Assembly: GCA_038524795.1 (NCBI GenBank)
Contig: JBCBIJ010000002.1
Span: forward strand, 310,001 to 374,000
DNA length: 64,000 nt
Reading direction: 5' to 3'
Origin: CALBPI01 sp038524795
Lineage (GTDB): Bacteria; Pseudomonadota; Gammaproteobacteria; Steroidobacterales; Woeseiaceae
A model generated the notes under the pieces. The model had not been told where the DNA came from, ran no database searches, and worked only from the letters and a program-made list of their open reading frames with translations. Positions 7,595 through 15,973 of this stretch are shown here, in pieces; within the stretch, counting starts at the first letter, position 1, and each line of letters opens with the position of its first letter. Both the position numbers and the translations under genes were made by a program.

Positions 7595-9838
7595 TTACTC
7601 CGCAACGGAGAGGCGGTCCACTTTTCTATAGTTGCGCGACAGCATCTGCCCGCGGTTGCCCCGCGTGCCGATGTAGCGTTCGAAGTCAGCGGGTTTGAGC
7701 GTCATGTGGCGATCCCCGCAATGCACGACGAGACTGGCATCGGCCGGGATCGCGACCATGGCAACCATCCATTCCTCGCCGGACTCAAACTTGCGCTTGG
7801 GAATGTCCATGAGCTTGTTGCCTTTGCCGCGGGCGAGCTCGGGTAGATCGTCAAGGTCAAACAGCAACAGGCGACCAATGTTGCTCACGGCAGCCACCAG
7901 TTCACCCTCGAGCCACTGCGTCGGCGACGGCACCAGCACTTGCGCGTCACCGCGCACGGTGAGCATGGCTTTGCCTGCCTTCGCGCGACTCGCGAGTGCC
8001 TCCGCCTGAACGACAAACCCGTAGCCGGCGCTCGTCGCCACGACCCAGCGGTCCTTGGGGTCGCCAAACATCACACCACGGAACGTCGCACCATCGGGCG
8101 GATTGAAGTGACCCGACAGCGGCTCGCCCTGCCCACGCGCCGACGGCAGCACGTGCGCAATGAGGCTGTAAACGCGCCCCGTCGAATCGACAAAGAGCGC
8201 CGTCTGATTGCTCTTGCCGCGTGCCGATGACAGGTAGTCGTCACCTGACTTGTAGTTGAGCGCACGCGGATCGATCTCGTGACCCTTGGCCGTGCGCGCC
8301 CAGCCGCGCTGCGAGAGCACAACGGTAACCGGCTCGCTCGCGACAAGCGCCGTCTCATCGAGCGCCCTGCCCGGCTCGCGCTCGATGATGCGCGTGCGTC
8401 GATTGTCTCCGTATTCTTCGGCGTCGGCGGCGATCTCTTTCTTCATGAGCGTCTTGAGTCGCGCAACGCTGCCCAGCAGCTTCTCGATATCCGCCTTCTC
8501 GGCAGCGAGCTCGTCCTGCTCGCCACGGATTTTGATCTCCTCGAGCTTGGCCAGGTTGCGCAGGCGCAGATTGAGGATGGCTTCGGCCTGGCGCTCGGAC
8601 AGTTTGAAGGCAGCCATGAGGTCGGCCTTGGGATCGTCGGCCTCACGGATGATGCGGATCACCTCATCGATGTTGAGGTAGGCCACAAGCAGGCCTTCGA
8701 GGATGTGCAGGCGCTCGTCTACCTTGGCGAGCCGGTGCTCGAGGCGTCGAACCACGGTGGCTTTGCGGAACACGAGCCACTCCTTGAGCAGGCTGCGCAG
8801 GTCAAACACGTGCGGCGTGCCCTTGAGGCCGATCACGTTGAGATTAACGCGCAGCGTGCGCTCGAGGCCCGTGGTCGCAAAGAGGTGCGACATGAGGGCA
8901 TCGATATCGGTCCGGCGCTTCGGCGTAATGACGAGCCGCACTGGCGCCTCGTGATCAGATTCGTCGCGCAGGTCTTCGACCATGGGCAGTTTCTTCGCGC
9001 GCATCTGGCTCGCGATCTGCTCAAGAACCTTGGCGCCGGAGGTCTGGAACGGCAGCTCCGTCACGACGATATCGTCACCTTCCTTCGACCAGGTCGCACG
9101 AGCGCGCAGCGAACCGTTACCCGTTTCGTAGATCGCACGGACGTCCGCGGCCGGCGAGATCAGCTCACCGCCCGTTGGGAAATCCGGGCCTTTGATGTGT
9201 TTCTGCAGATCGGCAACGGTGGCCTTGGGCTTGTCGAGCAGGTGGATCAGCGCCGAGGCGACTTCGCGCAGGTTGTGCGGCGGCACATCGGTGGACATGC
9301 CGACGGCAATACCTTGGGTGCCATTGAGCAGCAGGTTGGGCAGGCGCGCCGGCAGCATGACGGGCTCTTTGAAGGCACCGTCGAAGTTCGGCTGCCAGTC
9401 CACCGTCCCCATACCGAGCTCGGACAACAACGACGCCGCGTAGGGCCGCAACTTCGCCTCCGTGTAACGCATGGCCGCAAAGGACTTGGGATCATCGGGC
9501 GACCCCCAGTTGCCCTGGCCGTCGATGATCGGATAGCGGTAGCTGAAATCCTGCGCCATGAGCACCATGGCTTCGTAACAGGCGGAGTCACCGTGCGGGT
9601 GGAACTTGCCGATGACGTCCCCCACGGTGCGCGCCGATTTCTTGGGCTTCGCGTTGGCACCCAGCGACAACTCGTTCATCGCGTAGATGATGCGCCGCTG
9701 TACGGGCTTGAGGCCGTCGCCGATGTGGGGCAACGCGCGATCGAGAATGACGTACATCGAGTAGTCGAGGTAGGCCTTCTCGGTGTAGTCGCGCAGCGAG
9801 AGTTTCTCGATGCCCTCGAGGTTGAGCTCGTTTTGCAT
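7595..9838 (-). CDS. parC: DNA topoisomerase IV subunit A
   Basis: This 747-residue protein is the DNA-cleaving subunit of topoisomerase IV, which decatenates daughter chromosomes. The catalytic tyrosine is Tyr125 in AAMRYTE. The quinolone-determining region reads HPHGDSACYEAM, with Ser85 and Glu89 at the positions of E. coli Ser80 and Glu84, the sensitive-type residues. The C-terminal half holds the beta-pinwheel repeats. It is the second gene of parE-parC, 32 nt after parE. Length is normal and no break is seen. The long open frame on the opposite strand is a codon-bias shadow. Confidence 0.97.
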   Translation of the reverse strand: MQNELNLEGIEKLSLRDYTEKAYLDYSMYVILDRALPHIGDGLKPVQRRIIYAMNELSLGANAKPKKSARTVGDVIGKFHPHGDSACYEAMVLMAQDFSYRYPIIDGQGNWGSPDDPKSFAAMRYTEAKLRPYAASLLSELGMGTVDWQPNFDGAFKEPVMLPARLPNLLLNGTQGIAVGMSTDVPPHNLREVASALIHLLDKPKATVADLQKHIKGPDFPTGGELISPAADVRAIYETGNGSLRARATWSKEGDDIVVTELPFQTSGAKVLEQIASQMRAKKLPMVEDLRDESDHEAPVRLVITPKRRTDIDALMSHLFATTGLERTLRVNLNVIGLKGTPHVFDLRSLLKEWLVFRKATVVRRLEHRLAKVDERLHILEGLLVAYLNIDEVIRIIREADDPKADLMAAFKLSERQAEAILNLRLRNLAKLEEIKIRGEQDELAAEKADIEKLLGSVARLKTLMKKEIAADAEEYGDNRRTRIIEREPGRALDETALVASEPVTVVLSQRGWARTAKGHEIDPRALNYKSGDDYLSSARGKSNQTALFVDSTGRVYSLIAHVLPSARGQGEPLSGHFNPPDGATFRGVMFGDPKDRWVVATSAGYGFVVQAEALASRAKAGKAMLTVRGDAQVLVPSPTQWLEGELVAAVSNIGRLLLFDLDDLPELARGKGNKLMDIPKRKFESGEEWMVAMVAIPADASLVVHCGDRHMTLKPADFERYIGTRGNRGQMLSRNYRKVDRLSVAE

Positions 9839-9870
9839 GAATCAGTCCTGGGCGGCAGTTCCGGCCGCGC

Positions 9871-11757
9871 TCACAGCGACGCCAGGTTGCCGCTGGTCTC
9901 GAGCCAGGCGCGGCGATCAGCCGCGCGCTTCTTGGACAGCAGCATGTCCAGCGTCTGGTCAGTGTTGTTGGCGCCTGCAATCGTGAGCTGCACAAGCCGG
10001 CGTGTATCTGGGTTCATCGTGGTTTCGCGAAGCTGTGGCGGGTTCATCTCACCGAGTCCCTTGAAGCGCGTCACCGTGATCTTGTTGCGCCGCTTGTCCG
10101 CGGGCAGCGCCTCGATAATCGCGTCGCGCTCGGCGTCATCCAGCGCGTAATGCACGTCCTTGCCCACGTCGACGCGGTAGAGCGGCGGCATGGCGACGTA
10201 CACGTGCCCCGCCTCCACAAGCTTGCGGAAATGGCGCACGAATAGCGCACAGAGCAACGTCGCGATGTGCGCCCCGTCCGAGTCGGCGTCAGCCAGGATG
10301 CAGACCTTGTGATAGCGCAGCGCATCGAGGTCGGGGTTGCCCGGATCCACGCCCAGAGCAATCGAGATGTCGTGCACTTCCTGCGAGCCCAGAATCTCGG
10401 TCGTATCGACCTCCCAGGTATTCAGGATTTTGCCGCGCAGCGGCATGATCGCCTGCGTGTCGCGGTTGCGCGCCTGCTTGGCCGACCCACCCGCCGAGTC
10501 ACCCTCGACAAGAAACAACTCACTGCGTTCGGGCTCCTGGCACGAGCAATCGGCGAGCTTGCCAGGTAAGGCCGGGCCCGTGACGACCTTCTTGCGCACG
10601 ACCTTCTTCGCAGCACGCAGACGCTGCTGCGCACGTGTGATCGCGAGCTGCGCAATCTGCTCGCCCGTATCGGGGTGCTGATTCAGCCAGAGCGAGAACG
10701 CGTCACGAATAATGCCCGTCACATAGGCTGCAGCCTCGCGCGTCGACAGGCGTTCCTTGGTCTGCCCCGAGAACTGCGGGTCTTCGAGCTTGATCGACAG
10801 CACAAAGCTCACGCGGTCCCAGACATCATCAGGCGCGAGCTTGACGCCACGCGGCAGGATGCTCCTGAACTCGCAGAAATCGCGAATCGCCTCGGTAAGC
10901 CCCGTGCGCAGGCCGTTGACGTGGGTCCCGCCCTGCGCCGTCGGAATCAGGTTGACGTAGCTTTCGCCAACGATCGGCGACTCGTCGGCGAGCCAGGCCA
11001 GCGCCCAGTCGGCCGCGTGGTGCTCGTCGCTGACAGAGCCCGAGAACGGGCGCTCGGGCAACAACGTGGCGCCCGCGCAGGCCTCGACGAGGTACTCCTC
11101 GAGGCCGCCTTCGTAGTGCCAGGTTTCGGTCTCTTTCGTTTTCTCAATCGTGAGCGAAATGGCCAGGCCCGGGCACAGAACGGCCTTGGCGCGCAGCGCA
11201 TGCCGCAACCGCGGGACCGAGAACTTCGCGGAGTCGAAATACTGGGCGTCAGGCCAAAACCGCAGCGTCGTGCCTGTGTTGGCCTTGCCCACCTTGCCGA
11301 CCGCCTCGAGCTTGCTCGAACGTTTGCCGCCGCGGAAGGAGATGTTGTACTCCTGCCCGCCGCGCTTGATCCAGACCTCGAGCTGCGCCGAGAGCGCATT
11401 GACCACCGAGACGCCAACGCCGTGCAGACCGCCCGAGTACTGGTAGTTCTTGTTCGAGAACTTACCGCCTGCGTGCAGCTTGGTGAGGATCAGCTCCACC
11501 CCGGGTATCTTTTCCTTGGGATGAATGTCGACGGGCATGCCGCGGCCGTCGTCCGACACGGACAAAGAACCATCGTCATGCACCGTAACGTCGATGCGCT
11601 TGCAGTGCCCGGCCAGCGCCTCGTCGACGCTGTTGTCGATGACCTCATGGGCCAGGTGGTTGGGGCGCGCCGTATCCGTGTACATGCCCGGCCGGCGGCG
11701 CACCGGCTCGAGGCCGCTGAGCACCTCAATGTCAGCGGCGTTGTATGTGTTGCTCAT
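9871..11757 (-). CDS. parE: DNA topoisomerase IV subunit B
   Basis: This 628-residue protein is the ATPase subunit partnering ParC. The GHKL ATPase motifs are visible: HEVIDNSVDEA (Mg-binding Asn), DDGRGMP, and the GGLHGVGVSVVNALS lid. The TOPRIM part shows LVEGDSAGGSA with the catalytic Glu and a later ADADSDGAHI acidic cluster. It starts at ATG 11757 with SNTYNAADIEVLSGLEPVRRRPGMY typical of ParE. It heads the parE-parC pair. An ATATTA on the plus strand at 11818-11823 reads as TAATAT for this strand and could be part of its promoter. Confidence 0.97.
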   Translation of the reverse strand: MSNTYNAADIEVLSGLEPVRRRPGMYTDTARPNHLAHEVIDNSVDEALAGHCKRIDVTVHDDGSLSVSDDGRGMPVDIHPKEKIPGVELILTKLHAGGKFSNKNYQYSGGLHGVGVSVVNALSAQLEVWIKRGGQEYNISFRGGKRSSKLEAVGKVGKANTGTTLRFWPDAQYFDSAKFSVPRLRHALRAKAVLCPGLAISLTIEKTKETETWHYEGGLEEYLVEACAGATLLPERPFSGSVSDEHHAADWALAWLADESPIVGESYVNLIPTAQGGTHVNGLRTGLTEAIRDFCEFRSILPRGVKLAPDDVWDRVSFVLSIKLEDPQFSGQTKERLSTREAAAYVTGIIRDAFSLWLNQHPDTGEQIAQLAITRAQQRLRAAKKVVRKKVVTGPALPGKLADCSCQEPERSELFLVEGDSAGGSAKQARNRDTQAIMPLRGKILNTWEVDTTEILGSQEVHDISIALGVDPGNPDLDALRYHKVCILADADSDGAHIATLLCALFVRHFRKLVEAGHVYVAMPPLYRVDVGKDVHYALDDAERDAIIEALPADKRRNKITVTRFKGLGEMNPPQLRETTMNPDTRRLVQLTIAGANNTDQTLDMLLSKKRAADRRAWLETSGNLASL

Positions 11758-11995
11758 GGTCCTCCACGCACCGCGCTGCAGTAGCCGCGTTCCCGGGCTC
11801 GGGCGGCGTCGGTGTGGATATTAGCTTTCAGATAGTCGTAATGCGACGGCTGGTGCGAATGATAGCAGGGCTACGTGGAACCGCAGCGGCCACCCAGCAA
11901 CGCGCTCGTAAACGCGGCTTGGACAGTGCGACGCATACCGCGGGCGTCGGTCTGGCGGTATCATTGCGATCGTCAGCAACCCAGGGGACAGGCGC
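11758..11995. other. Intergenic region between divergent parE and xseB
   Basis: These 238 bases hold the two divergent promoters by position. A TAATAT-like -10 for parE is possible on the minus strand at 11818-11823 but no convincing -35 accompanies it. Ahead of xseB only the AGGGGA ribosome site near 11983 is clear. The short open frames here have no recognisable product. Confidence 0.4.
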
Positions 11996-12256
11996 GTGGC
12001 AGCAGCAGGCAGCCGAAAGACCAAAGAAAAGGCCATCGACCTTGAGAAGGCACTCGGTGAGCTCGAGACGCTCGTCGACGAACTCGAGCGCGGCGACCTG
12101 CCACTCGACAAGGCCCTCAAGCAGTTTGAAAAGGGAGTTGCCCTGACCCGGGACTGCGAAGCGGCGCTGACAGCCGCGGAACGCAAGGTCGAGTTGCTCA
12201 TGGCTGACGCCGGCCTCGACGACTCGCCGAAGCCATTCGACGACGACGAAGACTAA
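11996..12256 (+). CDS. xseB: Exodeoxyribonuclease VII small subunit
   Basis: This 86-residue protein shows the XseB core: LEKALGELETLVDELERGDLPLD, then ALKQFEKGVALTRDCEAAL, forming the two-helix bundle that binds the XseA large subunit. Exo VII degrades single-stranded DNA in both directions. It has a GTG start with AGGGGA upstream. In many gammaproteobacteria ispA and dxs follow xseB; here a convergent kinase gene follows instead, so that synteny is broken. The acidic tail DDSPKPFDDDED is usual. Confidence 0.93.
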   Translation: MAAAGSRKTKEKAIDLEKALGELETLVDELERGDLPLDKALKQFEKGVALTRDCEAALTAAERKVELLMADAGLDDSPKPFDDDED

Positions 12257-12269
12257 GCTTGCAGGGTGT

Positions 12270-12288
12270 GGGCGCCTTTGGGGCGCCC
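12270..12288. terminator. Hairpin between convergent xseB and kinase gene
   Basis: This is a perfect 7-bp stem GGGCGCC/GGCGCCC with a 5-nt loop, 14 nt after the xseB stop and just before the stop of the convergent kinase gene. No T-run follows on either side, so it may act as a bidirectional transcription or mRNA-end barrier rather than a classical intrinsic terminator. Confidence 0.5.
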
Positions 12289-12291
12289 GTA

Positions 12292-13614
12292 TTAGGTGCG
12301 GGCGCCGCCCGCGCGCTGCAGCCGCTCAATGAGCGAGCGCAGGAACACTTTGTTGAAGCGCAACTGACAGCTCGAGCTGACCTGCTCCATGAGCGTCGCG
12401 CTCACGCTGAGCAGCGTCACGGGCGACTTGGCCCGGATCGACGCGTTGCGCTTCGCATCTGACAGGTAGCTCGACTCGCCGAAACAGTCGCCCCGGCCCA
12501 ATACGCCCACCTGGCGTTGCCCGGACACGACTTCGGCCTCACCGGTTACGATGATGTAGAAGCGGTCGTCGATCTCGCCCTCGCGGACGATCTCGTCTTC
12601 TGCCTGGTACTCAGCGATCTCGCCAGCGCGCAGCACTTCCCAGATCTCCGAATGGGAGAAGTCGTGGAAAAAGCTCAGTCGGCGCAGCAGGTCGAAGTGT
12701 TCCTGGTTGTCAAACTGATCGGCCTTGGCCCGTAGCGTCTGGTAAACCTGAGTCAGCTCAGCCGCCAACGCGAGCCCGTTAGCGTAGCGCTTGTCGGATG
12801 CCTTTTGCAGCAACACGGCCACGATGTTCTCGAGTTCGTCGGGAATGTCCTCGCGGTAGCGATGGATCGGCGGCGGCGTCGCGAACACGATTTGGTGCAA
12901 CAGCTTGGACAGGTTGCCCGCACGGAACGGCCGATAGCCCGTCAGCAGTTCGTACATGACGGCGCCCAACGCATAGAGGTCGGAGCGGTTCGTGAGCTCC
13001 TCGCTTTGCACCTGCTCGGGCGACATGTAGCTCGGCGACCCGGCGATACCCTCGATACGCGAGAAGTCCGCGTCCTTGATCAGGGCGATGCCGAAGTCGA
13101 TGACGCGGACATCGTTGTCCATCGTCAGCATGATGTTGGAAGGTTTGATGTCGCGGTGGATGACACCACGACCGTGCGCGTAGTGCAGCGCCTTGGCCGT
13201 CTTGTAAACAATCTCGATGACATCATCGACCGGCAACAGTCGGCCCGGCTTGCAGTAAGACGCCAGCGTGCGCGCACCGTGGATGTGTTCGGTGACGACG
13301 TAGTATTTGCCGTTCTCTTCGCCCGCGTCATAGATCGGCATGATGTTCGGGTGCTGCAGCATGCCGACCATGTGCGCTTCGTTAAAAAACATCTTGCGCG
13401 TGACCCGCGAACGCTCTGCATCGGAGTCTTCGGAGCCAATGTTGTAGACCTTGATGGCGACGTCGCGACGGTAGTAAGGATCGTGCGACAGGTACACGGT
13501 CCCCGTGCTGCCACGACCGACTTCATTGACGATCACGTACTTCCCGAACTTCTCGGGAATGGCAGCGCCATTGGCGGCCTTGGGCTTGGTATTCGTGGGC
13601 GCGTGAGCGGCCAT
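12292..13614 (-). CDS. Serine/threonine protein kinase with C-terminal cyclic-nucleotide-binding domain
   Basis: This 440-residue soluble protein has an N-terminal Hanks-type kinase domain (about 23-285) with GRGSTGTVYL glycine loop, Lys in VAIKVY, catalytic HRDIKPSNIM, DFG and SPEQ. The C-terminal part (about 310-430) is a cNMP-binding domain whose phosphate cassette FGESSYLSDAKRNAS keeps the Glu and Arg. No transmembrane segment is seen, unlike PknB-type receptors. The kinase is probably gated by cAMP or c-di-GMP-like ligands; which one cannot be told. No phosphatase is adjacent; an FHA protein, a possible phospho-reader, is encoded 14 kb away. Confidence 0.88.
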   Translation of the reverse strand: MAAHAPTNTKPKAANGAAIPEKFGKYVIVNEVGRGSTGTVYLSHDPYYRRDVAIKVYNIGSEDSDAERSRVTRKMFFNEAHMVGMLQHPNIMPIYDAGEENGKYYVVTEHIHGARTLASYCKPGRLLPVDDVIEIVYKTAKALHYAHGRGVIHRDIKPSNIMLTMDNDVRVIDFGIALIKDADFSRIEGIAGSPSYMSPEQVQSEELTNRSDLYALGAVMYELLTGYRPFRAGNLSKLLHQIVFATPPPIHRYREDIPDELENIVAVLLQKASDKRYANGLALAAELTQVYQTLRAKADQFDNQEHFDLLRRLSFFHDFSHSEIWEVLRAGEIAEYQAEDEIVREGEIDDRFYIIVTGEAEVVSGQRQVGVLGRGDCFGESSYLSDAKRNASIRAKSPVTLLSVSATLMEQVSSSCQLRFNKVFLRSLIERLQRAGGART

Positions 13615-13626
13615 CGGGCTCCCTTC

Positions 13627-14133
13627 TCAGGGCAAGACAGCCCCGGCTAGTAACGACAGCGCGGCAGCCGCTATGAGCCCGGCCACCACGTCATCGAGCA
13701 TAATTCCGAGGCCACCGTGGAGTCTGTGATCCAGTTCTCTTATCGGCCAGGGCTTAGCGATATCCAGGACACGGAACAGCACAAATCCGGCGGCCAGCCA
13801 GGGCCAGGTTCTGGGCAGTGGCAGGAATACCAGGTAGGCCCCGGCAATCTCGTCCCAGACGATGCCGCCGTGGTCGTGAACGCCCAGGCGCCGTGAGCTT
13901 TCGCCACAGATCCAGATGCCCACAAGGCAAAGCGCAGCCCCAATCCCGAGCTCGACCGCCCAGCCCAAATCGGCCGTCAGGAAGGCCAGCAGCACGCCCC
14001 AAAGCGTTCCCGCGGTCCCGGGCGCCTTGGGTGACAGACCCGCACCGAAGCCGAAGGCCAGGAAGTGGACGGGGTCGCCGAAGACAACGCGCCAGCCCGG
14101 TGACCCGGTGGGGCTAGAAGTGTCGGTAGCCAT
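13627..14133 (-). CDS. pgpA: Phosphatidylglycerophosphatase A
   Basis: This 168-residue inner-membrane phosphatase dephosphorylates phosphatidylglycerol phosphate. The family's conserved segments are seen: GAGLSPKAPGTAGTLWG near the N-terminus, WDEIAGAYL, and RVLDIAKPWPI followed by GLGIMLDDVVAG, with acidic residues that bind Mg. Three to four hydrophobic segments. It overlaps the 3' end of thiL by 20 nt and is the last gene of the nrdR-rib-nusB-thiL operon, a standard gammaproteobacterial order. Confidence 0.94.
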   Translation of the reverse strand: MATDTSSPTGSPGWRVVFGDPVHFLAFGFGAGLSPKAPGTAGTLWGVLLAFLTADLGWAVELGIGAALCLVGIWICGESSRRLGVHDHGGIVWDEIAGAYLVFLPLPRTWPWLAAGFVLFRVLDIAKPWPIRELDHRLHGGLGIMLDDVVAGLIAAAALSLLAGAVLP

Positions 14134-15019
14134 CCGCCACCTCCTCGATCAGGGCGCCCGTTCCGTCGCGCAGGCGGAGGCCCAGTTCCGCTGTAACGCG
14201 ACCGACCTCGTAACACCCGGACAAGCATGCCGCGCGCGTATCCGCCGGCACTGTGAAGCAGAGCACATAATCGTCGCCGCCTGACAGCGCCAACCGCAGC
14301 GCCGCTTCGTGGCCAACACTGGCCACGAGCTCGGGGGATACAGGCAAAGACGCCAGATCGATTTCGGCACCTACCCCGCTCGCGCTCAGCAGGTGATTGA
14401 GGTCGGCAACAAAGCCGTCAGACACATCGATACAGGCGGTAGCAACCGTTCGCAGTGCCTCGCCGAGTGCGCGCTGGGGTTGTGGATAATGGAACCGACG
14501 CGAAAGCGCGCTGTGCAGGCCTTGGGCGGCGTCATTGAGGCCACCGGCCGCGTCGCCCAAGAACCCGCCGACCCACACGCGATCGCCAGGGCGCGCGCCA
14601 CCCCGGGTCAGGGCGGGCGCCGTCACGGCACCCATGACCTGCACGCTAACCGTCAACGGCCCCCGCGTCGTGTCGCCGCCAATGAGTGCACAGCCGTGCT
14701 CGGCGCCGAGACTGCGCAGACCCTTGCTAAAGCCCTGAAGCCAAGTCGGTTCCGCTTCAGGCAAGGTCAGGGCGAGTGTGTACCAGTGCGGCGTGGCGCC
14801 CATGGCCGCGAGATCGCTCAGGTTCACGGCTAACGCGCGGTGCCCGATCGCCTCGGGCGGTGTGGCCTCCGGGAAGTGACGCCCCGCCACGAGCGTATCG
14901 ACGGCAACCGCGAGCTGCTGGCCTGACGGCACTTCTACGAGGGCCGCATCGTCACCAATGCCCAGGGCAGCACCTGCGTCACCGGCGAAGTACTCGGCGA
15001 TGAGGGCAAACTCGTCCAC
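14114..15019 (-). CDS. thiL: Thiamine-monophosphate kinase
   Basis: This 301-residue enzyme makes thiamine diphosphate from thiamine monophosphate with ATP. It has the ThiL hallmarks: GIGDDAALVEVP, VDTLVAGRHFP, the HRALAVNLSDLAAMGA segment, ALIGGDTTRG and DVSDGFVADL. The GTG start at 15019 gives MDEFALIAEYF, the usual N-terminus. It is 17 nt downstream of nusB and overlaps pgpA by 20 nt. Confidence 0.95.
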   Translation of the reverse strand: MDEFALIAEYFAGDAGAALGIGDDAALVEVPSGQQLAVAVDTLVAGRHFPEATPPEAIGHRALAVNLSDLAAMGATPHWYTLALTLPEAEPTWLQGFSKGLRSLGAEHGCALIGGDTTRGPLTVSVQVMGAVTAPALTRGGARPGDRVWVGGFLGDAAGGLNDAAQGLHSALSRRFHYPQPQRALGEALRTVATACIDVSDGFVADLNHLLSASGVGAEIDLASLPVSPELVASVGHEAALRLALSGGDDYVLCFTVPADTRAACLSGCYEVGRVTAELGLRLRDGTGALIEEVADGYRHF

Positions 15020-15036
15020 GGCTTGGGGTTCGCGCG

Positions 15037-15489
15037 TCAGCCTGAGCGGCGGCGTGCGGCGTGCTCGACAGCACGGTGCTCGGCAGCGGCGCGGTCAAGA
15101 ATCGCGTTGACATACTTGTGGCCGTCCTCGGCACCGAAACGATGCGCGAGTTCGACGGCCTCGTTGATGACAACGCGGTACGGCACCTCGATGTGGTGCT
15201 TGAGCTCCGTTATGGCGACGCGCAGGATCGCGATCTCGACGGGGTTGAGCTGGTCGAAGCTGCGATCCGCGCGTTCGGTAATCTCGGCATCGAGTGCTTC
15301 GACGTCGCGCATCGATTCCTTCAGCAGCGTGGCGAAGTACTCCGCGTCCACGCGCTCATGTTCACGCCGTTCCTCGAACTGCGTTTGCAGCTGGCCGCGC
15401 GACGTGCCATCAAGCTGCTGCTGGTAATGCGCCTGCATGGCCAGCGCACGCGTGTGGCTGCGCTTGTTTTTTCCGCTACCCCGGCTCAC
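15037..15489 (-). CDS. nusB: Transcription antitermination factor NusB
   Basis: This is a 150-residue all-helical RNA-binding protein. Typical segments are RALAMQAHYQQQLDG near the start, the FDQLNPVEIAILRVAITEL helix, VINEAVELAHRFG and KYVNAILD. NusB with NusE/S10 binds boxA of rRNA leaders. GTG start at 15489, 3 nt after the ribH stop. It has a basic N-terminus and a short basic tail. Confidence 0.95.
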   Translation of the reverse strand: MSRGSGKNKRSHTRALAMQAHYQQQLDGTSRGQLQTQFEERREHERVDAEYFATLLKESMRDVEALDAEITERADRSFDQLNPVEIAILRVAITELKHHIEVPYRVVINEAVELAHRFGAEDGHKYVNAILDRAAAEHRAVEHAARRRSG

Positions 15490-15492
15490 GAC

Positions 15493-15966
15493 TCAGTCGA
15501 TCCCGCGCAGCAGATTAACCATTTCGATGGCCGTGGCCGCGGCCTCCCCGCCCTTGTTGCCGGCCTTGCTGCCCGCGCGCTCAATCGCTTGCTCAATCGT
15601 GTCTGTGGTCAGCACACCGAAGATCACAGGCAGACCATGCCGCTCTCCCACTGCAGCGATACCACGCGCGCTGCCGCCGGAGACGTAATCGAAGTGCGCC
15701 GTGGCACCGCGAATCACGGCACCCAGCGTGATGATGGCGTCGAAGCGACGCGTGGTCGCGAGTTTGTCGGCCGCCAGCGGCAGCTCCCAGGCACCGGGCA
15801 CCCAGGCAAGCTCAATGTCGGCGTCGGCGGCGCCGTGCCGGCGCAAGGTATCGACAGCGCCTTCGACGAGCCGTTTGACGATGAAGTCATTGAATCGGGC
15901 CGCCACGATGGCGAAGCGTCCGTCGACAACCGTCAAACCACCCTCGTGCGTCTTGATGTCCTGCAT
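15493..15966 (-). CDS. ribH: 6,7-dimethyl-8-ribityllumazine synthase
   Basis: This is a 157-residue penultimate enzyme of riboflavin synthesis, forming icosahedral or decameric shells. Motifs are IVAARFNDFIV, WVPGAWELPLAA, LGAVIRGATAHFDYV and GVLTTDTIEQA. The frame is open to 16008, but ATG 15966 (MQDIKTHEGG) gives a normal length and sits 7 nt after the ribBA stop, whereas the upstream start would overlap ribBA by 35 nt. Confidence 0.95.
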   Translation of the reverse strand: MQDIKTHEGGLTVVDGRFAIVAARFNDFIVKRLVEGAVDTLRRHGAADADIELAWVPGAWELPLAADKLATTRRFDAIITLGAVIRGATAHFDYVSGGSARGIAAVGERHGLPVIFGVLTTDTIEQAIERAGSKAGNKGGEAAATAIEMVNLLRGID

Positions 15967-15973
15967 GGCGTTC

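Noticed and set aside
8279..10150. 623-codon open frame on the plus strand
   Set aside because: It lies antisense to parC/parE, has no recognisable domain and reflects GC-rich third-position bias of the real genes.
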